Origin: Pterobdella sp. o SKG-2022 | Lineage: Eukaryota > Annelida > Clitellata > Hirudinida > Piscicolidae | DNA length: 64,000 bases | NCBI GenBank assembly: GCA_964035795.1 | Contig: OZ038320.1 | Coordinates: forward strand, 25,732,118-25,796,117 | Reading direction: 5' to 3' | Shown: one piece after another, positions 27,704 to 39,689 of the stretch | Layout of the letters: the number at the start of each line of letters is the position of its first letter | Numbering within the stretch: the stretch's first letter is position 1 | Made by a program: the position numbers and the translations under genes | Notes under the pieces: generated by a model | What the model saw: the letters and a program-made list of their open reading frames with translations, nothing else | The model's database searches: none | What the model was told of the DNA's origin: nothing

Positions 27704-29048
27704 TTTTATTGTGTAAATATTTGATGGCATATCGGGTTTCTAAGGTTGTATTTTTTGTAACTAATGCATTTCGAAGCAATTGGAAAAAGTTAAAATATTT
27801 GTAATGTCAGTTCTTAAAGGTTTTAACTATAATGAATGAGTACAATGTATCTCAGAAAACAAAAACGCCAATGCCTTAATACAAAAAGTAATTTAAAAGC
27901 AATTTGAAACAATTTTCACACAATTTAGAAGCGTTAAATTAACGCAAACAGGTGATGGCTGTTGTGCTTTTAATCAACTCTAGTGTTTGATATTCCACGC
28001 ACGCACTATCTACCTCCAATAATTGCCTTGTCTGTTTGTTTGAATGCCTTAATATATCATTCTGTTTTTATGTGCTACTGAGTTTTGAGTAATTTGAACG
28101 TAATTATGTTTCTGAAATGTGTCTTAATGATGGGCCGTGGAGCTATTCCACGACGTTTCAAGAGCTGGCAGTTCTCGAGGTGCTACTTCAAGTGTATTTC
28201 AACATAAAACATTAATTTTCATTCATTTCACGTTTAATCGTTCTAAAGCTTTGTTATTTTTTCTCGTGTGTGTTTTCTTTTGTAAGCGTTGTGAAATCTT
28301 AAAAACAAAGTTTTAAATAGATTAAACTTTTACGCAAAGTTGAATCTTCACTTCAATAAGACTTGCAAACATATGCAATCAACTAATGCATCTAAAACAC
28401 ATTTTAAAATTTCTGTCATTTTTCATTTGTTTCACGTCAGATTTAAGAATTATTTGTATTTAATATATTTTAGCTTAACTTTTTATATGAATTTTTCATT
28501 TTTTTTTTCTTGAAAGTTTTTCTTTAAAAAAATTACTTATGAAAGTTTAAAAAACGATTAACTGGGTTTTAGACATGGGTGTTAGACTTTGCTTAGATTT
28601 TCGTGAACCTAATGCACTTATTGAAAACATCGAAATGGCATTCAGACCAAGATCTCCCAATCTGTAGTGATAAAAAAAAATTATCAAAAAAACGTCACAT
28701 AAAATTCTCCATCGAGTCCCAAATGCTTGATGCCCTTCTTCTTCTAAGAGAGAGAGATGAACAAAACAGAGCTTGGCATATGAACAAGAGTGAAAAGAAA
28801 CGACGAGATTATGTATTTATGGGTTGTGGAGTTGAGGCATAATAGTATTAGTGCTTTTGAGTAATGTTTTTGTTCCAACTTGCTCAATTTTAGTCTGTTC
28901 TCTTTGTTTTTCACGCCCAAGCTCGCATATTTTTATGTCTGTGTCTGTTTTAAATGTTTTCATAGTGTATATCTCCTACATTCCTTTGAGCTTTTTCAGA
29001 ATAAAATTTAATTTTTTAGAGAAATTATTTCAAATAGTTAATTTTAGA

Positions 29049-29091
29049 TGTGTGTGTGTGTGTGTGTGTGTGTGCGTGCGTGCGTGTGTGT
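29049..29091. repeat. (GT)n/(GC)n microsatellite
   Basis: Alternating TG with three GCGT units near its 3' end. Confidence 0.92.
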
Positions 29092-31180
29092 TTTTTTGTT
29101 GGTGGGTGCACGCTTGAGTGACTTCTTGTACAAAGTAATTAGTAACAATTATGAAGCCTACTAAAACAATGCTGATAGAAGGAACAATTATTTTCTAATA
29201 ATAGAATCAAGTAAAGTGATTGGAAAAGAAGCTAAAAGAACCTTTATATACGTTTTTAGTTCAATACATTTTTTTAAAAGAATTATACTAATGTAAATTG
29301 AATTTTTTTTATTTAAAGGCAAAAAATAATTTCCAAAAGTATTATATATGGATTTTTGTGTGTATGTATGTGTTGGTCCGTGTGCGGAATTATTTAATTA
29401 TAAATATTTTAGAGAAAATTCAATTTTTATATCGCCCGGGAAAGCTTTATAAATGATGGACCTCTCCTTTCATGATTTATGAATACAATTCTTTTCCAAA
29501 GCGCCAGATGTGACATAGTGGGGTTGTGGTAAGAGATGTTGTGTTAGATCAAAATGGGGAAAATTTTGGAATCTTCACAGTTCTATTGTTTTGGTGTATG
29601 TGTGTTTAACAAAAAAAATTTGGAAGAGGGTGGTTTGCTTGAATTGTTTCGGCTGTTTGGTGGTTTAGGAGTTAGTTAAATCTCCAATGAAAAACTAATT
29701 GGAATTTTGCATTTTTCAATTTTTCATGTTATATTACGTTGAAGTGGCAATTACTCACAAGTTTGAGGGAAGCTTTGATGGTTTTGTCAAATAGTTTACT
29801 TTTTTATTCATGAATAACTTATAGCAACAGATGGGAAGCATTTTAAAGGAAGCTTTCTATTGAAAAATAATCAATTCTAAAAGAAAAATTTTAAAATTTC
29901 GAGTTATATTTTTTGTTATCCATTGAAACTAGTGTTTTAATTTTGTCATGTGTTCTGTTTTACACTTCTCATCGGAAATCAAGCATCCCCAGAGAGTTTT
30001 AGAGCAAAATATCAAAATAATAAAACTTGAAGAATGAAATTCTTTTTATGTATTGAACTATTTTCAATTCCAAACAATCATCAATACATCCACCATTTCA
30101 AAACTATTTTCAAATATTAATAAACCTCTCAAAATTATTTCTTGACAACTAAAAACTCTATCAAAAGCCAAACCCAAAAAATGTGCAAAAATATAGCAAA
30201 AAAGAAAAATAAAAATTCCTATAATTCAAGTCTTACCCGGCCATAACTCAGGGAGAGGAGCCATTTTTCAAATGTATCTTTAATAATCCTTTGAACATGC
30301 GCTCTTACGACGAAAACGTCATTACTCATGCTGACATTAACATCATGTACCCGTATTTTGGCCGCTATGGCAGGCATGTGGGTCCTGGTTGTAGTCGTCG
30401 TAGTTACTTCCCGTGGAAATTAAGCTTGGTTAATATATAAGGAATGTTTTCAGACATTTGGAACTAAGTTTCAATAAATTTTTGATGAAAAAACGTGAGA
30501 CATATGAAGTTTTAATAAAGAGGAAAATAGTTTTTTTGATTCAACAACAGATGCGCTCGTGTTTCATAAAAATATAAAAAGTGTCAAAGTGAAAATTTAT
30601 TCTCGCACATGAACAAGTGTTTTGTGATTCAACAAAATTAATAAAATACATAAAAAATTCAATATATAATTCCCCGTAAATCAAAAGAAAATCTAGATCA
30701 AAATTATTTAATCCTAGAGGTTTTAATCCGTCATATCTCCGCATACATTTTGCTTCCTTGCAATATTCAAAAGAAATTCCATGCACTGCTGATTGCGGGC
30801 TCCATTCATCTTGCGTTTGAATTTCTTGATGAATTGCTTCTGCCGAATTCTCTTCCAATTGAAATGTATGGTAGGTACGTGCTGTTGCTGAAGGCTATGA
30901 TGTGGTGCGTACTACTCTACATGTCGACTAACTTTCGGCAACATCGTCATCCATTTCAAAAGGAAAATTGAAATCATGTTATTTTGAGTTTCATAGTAGT
31001 TTTGTTCTACCATTATTCGTTTGTGATTAACTTTCTTTTTTACTTTTGTCATAAATATGCCCATTTGGCATATTTCATCTCCATCATCAACCTAATTTTT
31101 TCCATGTTTCATATATCAAAAAAAAAACACACACACACTCGAAAACACACAACAACATCGATCACTATTACGTCACAATC

Positions 31181-31208
31181 ATGACGTCATATCTGCTTGG
31201 AGCAGGAG
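31181..31208 (+). other. candidate first coding exon of the Hox4/5-like gene (option 2)
   Basis: An ATG opens MTSYLLGAG, which resembles the MSSY/MSSF start of many Hox proteins. The frame reaches a GT (GGAG then GTCTTA) in the phase needed to join the exon at 37195, but that donor is a poor match to consensus. The ATG overlaps a TGACGTCA motif. It is preferred over option 1 on N-terminal resemblance and disfavoured on splice-site quality; neither is proven. Confidence 0.22.
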
Positions 31209-34200
31209 GTCTTATCTGCGCATGCCTACGGTTGCACAAGAGACATTGTTTTTTTTTGATGTTTGAAGATTTAATGCAAGCAAATGGCGGGTTTCAAATG
31301 GGGTTCATGTTTTTATTAAGCATGACGATAATAAGCGTTTGAGATTCTGAGTTATTTTACCTGAATTTTTAAAAATAAATTTTTGATTCGTATGTTATAA
31401 GCGCAGAAAGGTTGATGTTCTCATGTGATTTCACGCAGGGTGTTGCCTCCAGAGAAATAAGTTCATGAAATTGGTTCACATCGTATTAAAAATGGTAAAT
31501 ATATTTATTGAAAGTAGTTTGAAAAATGTAATAGAGTTTAGAAAGGAGTCTTGTAACGTGGGCAAACTCCACAGTGATCATTCAATGCATGCAGATTTAA
31601 AATACAATTACTCAATATTTTTCAACGTTGAGAAAAAAATTTATTTTGAACAAGAAATGTCAAATTGCGACAGAAAGAAATAGAGATGAGAGGGCAACGA
31701 GAACGAAATAATAAATTCAGCGCAGCCTTAATAAATGCATTTGAAAACAGGCATGCTTCACCATTGATTTTTTCAACTTAGTTTTTTTTCTATTTAATGC
31801 TATTTTAAGTTTCAGGAAATTATACAAAAAGCATTGACTGAAAAACTCTCTTTTTAAAAATACTTGCTCATATGAATGAAAAAAATGAGCGTTGGCAAAA
31901 GAGATAAATAATATTATGTCAAAAAGTATACATATAAAGATAGATGAAAAATGAAGAAAGATGAATTGGAAAGACATAAATGGAAAAATAGTCGTTCTCG
32001 TTTTTAGCTTCAATTTGAAGAGTGACTTCAGTATAAAATGTTTGTATGCGAGATCAAATAGAAACAATCTTTTAAAAATTAACAAAACAAAGAAAGAAAA
32101 AGAGGCGGAAATAGCATAAATAGACTGGAGAGCATGGAGATGGAAGCCGTATCGATCAATAAAATGCATCGTCAATATAAAGCTTTTATATCTGCTCTGA
32201 TATTTTTCTGAAACTTTCGGGTGAAAAATAAACACTTTTTTGAATTTTTATTCACTTAAATCTAGTTTCAAGAGTTTTTGAAATCCATTATTAATATAAT
32301 GGATATATTTTTTTATGATTATCTGGACTGCTCATCAAACATTTTCTCACAAGTGCTGAACAAAGCCTGTATTTGTGCCATGCCTTCAAAGGAAGGCAAA
32401 GTGATTATTTCTGAGTTTAATATATTCCTTTTCAATACACAAAAATAGATAACTGCATCCAAAAAGCAATCAATCTCTACCATATATTAAATAAAGTTTA
32501 CATCGAAAAATGTTATATGTTTTTGAGGGACAAAGGAAATCGACACGATATAAGTAAAACTAATGGTGAAAAGCGAATAAAAAATCGAGAAGAGAAAAAT
32601 TATAAAAGTCCCTGAAATTGATGAACTAGTAAATAAAAAAAAAGAGTCTTTTCATAAAAATTGGTATTATTTCAAGAAATACATCAATAACAAGCATTGA
32701 ACGGAGATGACAGACAAATAGACTACCGTGAGGTCCAGTTTAATTCAATAAACACACTTTATTTTCGTCAATTTGTATAGCGATGAAGTATTTTCTCTTT
32801 TATAGAAGTGCGTTACAATCTTAATATACAAAAAAGTAACATTTACATGTGCTTCCCGGACATCATGGTGGAAGAAAGTTTTATATACGATTAAACTAAA
32901 ATAAATTTTGTTAAAATCATAAATAATTTGAGATGATTGATGCAAATACTACTCTTAAACCATAATTAAAATTTGAAGTAATTTTTTAGCAACATCTAAA
33001 GGTATTTCTGCCGGCAAAGTCTTTTGATTAACATTATAAATATGAGTCAATTTCAATCGAACGTCATTCCTTCACTCATTCTTTTCGATTTTATTTCTTT
33101 GAATAATAAAACGTTTTCATCAATTATTACTTTAAATAGAACATATTGTGTCAATCTTTTGAAAGGCAATAGAGGATGTGAATAATTGTGATGATTAATC
33201 ACATTCATGATTTATTACTATTTATTTATGATTTTCTATTTCTTTATCATTGTATAACTAAAATAATATTGTATTAATAAAACCCTTCCTAGCCTACATT
33301 ATTTTGATATCGAATACACTTTCAAACGACTTGTTTATAATTACTTCTTTATTAATTATTTAGAAATTTCTGGAAAAACAAACTGTAAGATCAAACAATG
33401 AATCAAAAATACTTTAGAATAGAAAAAGATTTTGTTTCAAAACGAACGCCATTGTTAGCTATAAAAGTGATTGGCACCGCGTGATAAGGAATCCTCCAAA
33501 TTAACTCGCTCTTATCTCCACTATTTAAATTAACATAATTTAAACTATTAAAAAATCATTCTGAATGACGCATTGTTATTCTTGACGCTTCTAGTTATTC
33601 AGCAAATGATTCGATTCACATACGGTTTTTGCTTGTTTGTATTGAACACAGAGTTGCGAAAGTGTTGGTATTATATATTAACAGAAGGGGAGTGTTGCTT
33701 TATTCGATTTATAAGCCGAATTTTTGTATATGTTTTATTAGCTAATAAGCTGGAAGCTGCCTTTGAATAATTTGGTTTATAAATATTCATGAAATGATAA
33801 AATAATTGTTGATATAAATTTATATTTTAAAGTTCAAAAACTTTTTGTGAAGGATTCTATGTCGTATTGCTTCACGTCGTTCGATTTCAAAATTTCAAAT
33901 TTAATTTTAGATAACTAACATAAAAATAATAAATAATAAATCAATTGAGAATATCATAAATAACAGCCATTTACACATACATTTATATAACGCCAAAGAC
34001 GATCCAACACGCAGCATATACCCACCCGGCTTGTATGCGCTGCCATACAAGAAGCTATAAAATATTTTTATTTATGGCCAACGGAACTCTTCGTCATTCA
34101 GATAGATCGAATTCTTTAAGGCCGAATTCGGAGCTGTAATTTCAACGCTAGTTTCCTCGTTTTGACGCCCTGACAATTGATTCGTACTCAGCTTTTGGGG

Positions 34201-37194
34201 GTAATATATTAATCAAGCAAGAAACTGTTGAATAATTAAATGAATTTCCTCAATTTGCTAAAAGCTTCATTTTTTTTCATCTGAAAGGTATTGACCTCAA
34301 AAAGTTATATCTATTTGACATCAACATTATCGTCTGGCCCAACAAATTAACATCTGAAGAAAAAGTTGCAACAAAACTATGGTAGCTTCTTCACAGTTTA
34401 TACAAAACACATACTGAAATAATCAGAAGATTAACATTTAATTAACAAGATCAAACAGTTTTGAAACAAAAAAAAGAAAAAATTTCATGAGTCTTCTTTA
34501 ATCTTAAAGAAGTCCCTTTTTATTTGACAACTACTTTTTCTACAGAAAGTCTAAAAAAATTGTGAAAGATTCCAATTTAAAATATAAATTCCAAAAGAAT
34601 TAAAAGAAGACAATACTTCAAGTTGAAAGCGTAATCCAACAAGTTAAAATCTATTTCAAAACACAAAGATAAAGTAGTCAATGAAGATGGATCGGGCGAA
34701 TGGTGAGCGATAATTATTTCTGTTCTTTGCAAAACTAGTCTTGAAATTAAAGTGAATTTCATTTGAGTTTTTGACAGTTTCCGTTTGAAACTTTTACAAA
34801 AATAACAATGTTTTGACGATTATTTTCATTGTTTTTTACTAAAAGTACTAAATATATTTGTATCTACCACTGTATTTATTTGTAATCAGTTGGAGAAAAT
34901 AACTTGATAAGATTAGCATAATACGAAAAGGGAAACGAAATTGAATATGAATCATTTTATCTGTTTTCTTGTCTGCTATCCCAATTAACCCTTCAGCATA
35001 GCATCTTGTTCCTCATTATGATGTGTTAAGCAGTTTTCAAAATATCTAAGAACATTCACATCATAAATTTGATAACAGTTCTGATAATTTACAAGCATTT
35101 GTATTTCAACACTACCATGTTTGCAATAATTTGTTAATATATGCAAGTTGTTGTCAATATAAATGTTATTTTTACAAGCATCCAATTGCCATGGGTGACA
35201 TCAGACAGTTCACAAAGTTATTGTTTTTCGTTTGAGAGTGAATATTATTGTCGAAAATACATGGGAGATCAATTATGTAAAAGACGATAATGAAGCAAAA
35301 TCAAAACAGTTACTTTTAAAATGATACTTCATTGGCACACTTTGAATGTTGATAGATGATGAATTAGAAAGGCGGATGGATGGATCGAAAGAAGAATAAA
35401 AGATGATATATCGATGATGAATGAGGGAATAAGTGATGGAAAAGAGATGGAAAATGAAAGAAAGAGTTTGATGAATGGTATTTGTAGTGAAAGCTTGTCT
35501 GACATTGTTTGTGAGCAGAATAGTAACGCTTTCGTGTATTTGTAACAAAAAAATCTTGTTTTCCTCATGTGGAGGAAATAAAATTGAAAGATATAAATAC
35601 GTTTTTATGCTTTTTGAAAAAGGTTCTCTGTGTCTCTCGCACTATTTTTATAGTTTTAACCTTCTATATATAACTTTTTATTTGATCTTTCGCTTTTTTA
35701 AGAAACAAAGTAATAGGAAAGCAGTGATGCAAAAAGTCCGTTGAGTTATTGCTGCAGCAAGATGGATTCTTTTGAAATAAGATTTTTCAACTGATTCAGA
35801 ATGAATAAGTTTAAACTAAAAGTTTTAGATTACCGTTAATACTGATTTATCAAGAACAAAAAATCTGCTATTAAAAATAAAATATTCTTCTAAATATTTC
35901 GCATTTATGTTAAAAGGATAATTTTGCTTACTCTAATCTGATCGATTGCTTCAGAGCTCTACCGCAATCTCTCGAAGAACTTTTTTGCAAATAAATGAAA
36001 AATAAATAATTATCCTAGCCTATCTAAACAAACCATGAAACAACTAGTCTTGGTTATGGCTACACATATTTTTAATCTCATAACTAAATATCAATTTATA
36101 TTTCACAAAAGCATCTGTTCTTTTGAATACATGAAAATCATAACGATATAATTCCATGTTAAAAAGATCCAAGTGTTTATCTACAGCAACAGTGGGTGCA
36201 AAAATATAAATCGACATATTTAATATATTCGGAAGCTGACTGACTTCTGAAACGTTGTCTAAATAAAGCCGTGATGATAAATGGTATTAGAAAAAGCTTC
36301 TAATCCGCATAAAAATTATGCCTCGGTGATTGGTTCTATCGGTACACTTCTGTTCTTTGAGATAGCATTAAGAAATTTTAATCGAATTTTTATCTTTAAC
36401 TAAATGAAAGATTTTTTATCCAACATTCATAACGATTTGTTCATAACATACTGCCTCCTAAGCTATTGTGCAAGTTTACCTCACTGGCTGCGACAAGTTT
36501 TCTCTTGAGATAATATTTCAATTCCATTTCACGCCTTCCACAGTTGGATATATAGAAGAATCGAGTGATGAATGAGTGAAAAAATATTAATGGTTCATTC
36601 GTGCAAGAAGTTTTTATTGGGAAGTACAGTTATCAATATTGTATTAAAAATACAATCAACAATATGTTTTACAATCACTTTTGTATCAAACAAAAATTAT
36701 AACAAATTTAAACTAAAAAGTATTTATATTCATTTCATTCATTCATCTTTCAATTAATCCTTCCATCTATCTTTAATCCCTGTGGTTGTGGCTAGAATGC
36801 ATGAAGATACGCTTCAATAGAGAAGCTCCAGCCTATAATAACCCTTCTAATGAGTTTTGAAAAACTCTGTGATAGTCATTTTTTATCATTAGGTAAAATC
36901 TTTCTAAATTCTATCAGTTAAAAACTTTAGATACTGTATGATTATTGTTTTTAATTCTAATTTTATTTACCGTTCATCGGAACTTTGTTTTGTTTCCATT
37001 TGGTTGTGCTTGAAAGTATTTTAAAGTGATGTGATCAATCATCCAATGCCAATTAAAATGTCAATACAAGCAAAAAGGAAGCAACTTTTTTGCTTTCCTC
37101 TTTGCCTATTGAGTAAAATTTTTTTATATTAAAACTACTGAAAATTTTGTATTGTCGCTAATTATAATTTAAAACTCACCTACATTATTTCCAG

Positions 37195-39689
37195 CAGAAA
37201 GCTCGTTCAACGCCTACAAAGTTGACCCCCTAACACCAACCTCCTCCTACAAGAACTACTACGACAACCAACCCACCAACTATGCAGCATCTTCAAGTCT
37301 GAGTGGATTCTTTCTGGGCTCCTTTTATTCGAGTCTCACTGATGTTGGGAGCACTAGTGGGTCGTTACTCAACAACAACGCTAACTCAAGCAGTAACCAC
37401 CTCGGAAATGGTAGCATGGGCAACGCTGCTAGCTCTGGATTTGATGATGACGACTGGATTAATGAGAGCAAATACTGCGATCCACAATTGATGATGTCGT
37501 CTTCCAGGCCTACTGGGAGTGAGCATGACTTGGTGAATATGGAAGACAGGAGTTACTACAGCTTCTCATCTAAACAGCAACCTCACCAAAGCAAAATAAG
37601 CACTAAATTGGCTTCTTCAACTAGCAGTACTGGTAGTAATATGGTGAATAACAATAAAATTGACAGTTCAGAAGGAACAAAACGGAGAGAAGAAAATAAT
37701 AGTAAAAGAAGAGCATCAAATGGACCAGAGAAAGAAAATACATCAGATGTGAGTGATGATGAAATTGATGAAAATGATGAAGCTGTAGGAGATGGAAATA
37801 AAAAAGAAAAAACCAAAGAGGCTTTCACCAAAATTCAAATTTATCCGTGGATGAAAAGGGCTCATGGTAATAGTAACAGCAACAATAACAACAACAACGA
37901 TAACAACAATGTTAGCACTAAAAATGGAGGTTGGTTATAAAAAAAATGCTTTTTTTTGAGAAATAATAAGATTTCTTATTTTTGTATTAAATTAAAGATA
38001 TGTAAACAAGCTTTCAAATTGAATTTCTTGAGCCGTTTATCAAAAACAATATTATACCAGCATATAATCATCCCTTTAATTCGATACATCTAAAGAAATA
38101 TAAACATTTAACTATTGAAAACTCCATATTTACTTTTAATTTTATCAATACGTAACTAAAAAACAGTGGCTCCAAGAGGCAAGTAATTACAAACAGTATT
38201 AATGAATTGATGAATAGATTGGCAACAAGAGTCGCCGGATGATGCGTCAGGGGCTGGCACGACTACTGGCTCGAGCAAAAGACTTAGAACATCATATACC
38301 AGACACCAAACATTGGAATTAGAAAAAGAATTCTATTTTAACAGGTGCTTTTAACTTATTATTTTGATGAAGTTTAAGAATGTAGGATTAACACGAAATT
38401 GATTTTTAAAAATTTTATTTTATTAAGATTTTTTGGATAATTTTTCAAGTTTCCAAAATGCATCAATGAAAAGTGTGGAATAAGATGAATATGAAGATGG
38501 CTGAATAGAAAGAAAGATTAATTATTGATTAAGAAAACGGTTGAATTTCTTTGAATGAAAAATTTATGAAAAGGTTAAATGCATGAGGAAAAAAAGGCAA
38601 ATCTAACAAGATAACATACCTTCAGTGTACGGTAAGGGATTATAGAGAATTAATTTTGTATGGCCAGCGTAATGGATGGTAGGCCGACTAATTAGAGTAG
38701 TGATTGATTGGTTGGTCGATTGGTTAGCTGATTAATGGTTGTTTTAATTGATGGCTTTTTGTCTACTTGATTGATTGAACGGATGATCGATTAAAGATAT
38801 TAGTCAAATAAAAATTTTAAAAAGACCGAGCGGTATAAAGTATATCGAATGAACAGCCAGTGTTGAATTTCATTTTTTTTAAAAAGAAAAAACTTTTTTT
38901 AATTAATAAAAATTTACTTTAAAATTCAATTTTTTATCTTAAAACTTATTTATTAATAAATAGTTTCAAAATATTGTCAACAAACCCTAAAAAATATCTT
39001 ATGAATTTTAAACCAATAAAATCTTTTCGTTCAAAAACTTCGTTTTGTGATTCGTCAGATATTTGGCGCGCAGAAGAAGAATAGAGATAGCCCATTCGTT
39101 GACGTTGTCGGAAAGGCAAATTAAGATATGGTTCCAAAATAGACGTATGAAATGGAAAAAGGACCACAAAGGCAAGAACAACAGTCACAACAACATGCTT
39201 GGATCTCACGGGAACAACAACTCCCCTGTTTCCTCCACTATGATGATGAAAGGTAATGGGCTAGATGGCGGCTACCGCACCAAAATTTTGCACCACAACC
39301 TCCACGGTGGTCTACATCCTGGCGCAGGGATATACCAACAACATCGGGGCAACAACTCATGTTCTCTCAATAACGCTTCGCTATTTGCAAACAACAATCG
39401 GAATCTCTCGGCCTTCATGGCCGCAGGCGGTGGAGGATGTTATGGGGGAACTGACATGGGAGGCTACGACCCCCATCAGGGTCACGGAGGATCACTTCTC
39501 TCTCCTCTCAACCACAACCATTCTCACCATCTTCTTAGTCCGCATCAGAGAGCTTTCAATCCACCTTTTTTGCCTCTCTCCCCTCCCGCTCCTCCTGGCA
39601 TTCTCAATGCCTACCACCTTAATCATCAAAGTCTTGCTCCTTACCCCAGTCCATCAAGCCATTCCATGCAGCATCTCATGGAAGGATAG
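37195..39689 (+). CDS. Hox4/Hox5-class homeodomain transcription factor (Dfd/Scr-like), 5' end not located
   Basis: Axial-patterning transcription factor. Exons: 37195-37929 (acceptor TTTCCAG, opening two bases into a codon), 38218-38344 (or from 38230, both in phase) and 39059-39689. The first of these is Ser/Asn-rich and acidic and carries the hexapeptide [10 protein letters not shown] at 37839-37868. A long Asn-rich linker precedes the homeodomain, which starts [19 protein letters not shown], continues [20 protein letters not shown] and ends KWKKDHK. His11, LSERQ and KKDHK are Hox4/Dfd-like. Ser7, Thr13 and the hexapeptide are Scr-like. The position just 3' of mir-10 favours Hox4/Dfd. About 173 residues follow the homeodomain, rich in Gly, His, Asn and Pro, without the LPNTK motif of many Hox4 proteins. 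An intron interrupts homeodomain codon 24. The three exons give about 497 residues; an upstream exon with the start codon is missing. Confidence 0.9.

Larger units (their letters stand above)
23179..37194. other. long interval upstream of the Hox4/5-like gene
   Basis: About 14 kb without a proven gene. The first coding exon of the downstream Hox gene must lie somewhere here, because the exon at 37195 opens with a splice acceptor in mid-codon. Several islands are GC-richer than the background: 24310-24530, 27030-27170, 27500-27700, 30230-30440, 31140-31230 and 33970-34210. Short open frames occur in some of them and are listed separately where they are worth a look. The island at 34 kb has TATAAAA at 34056-34062 and could be a promoter. 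Confidence 0.45.
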
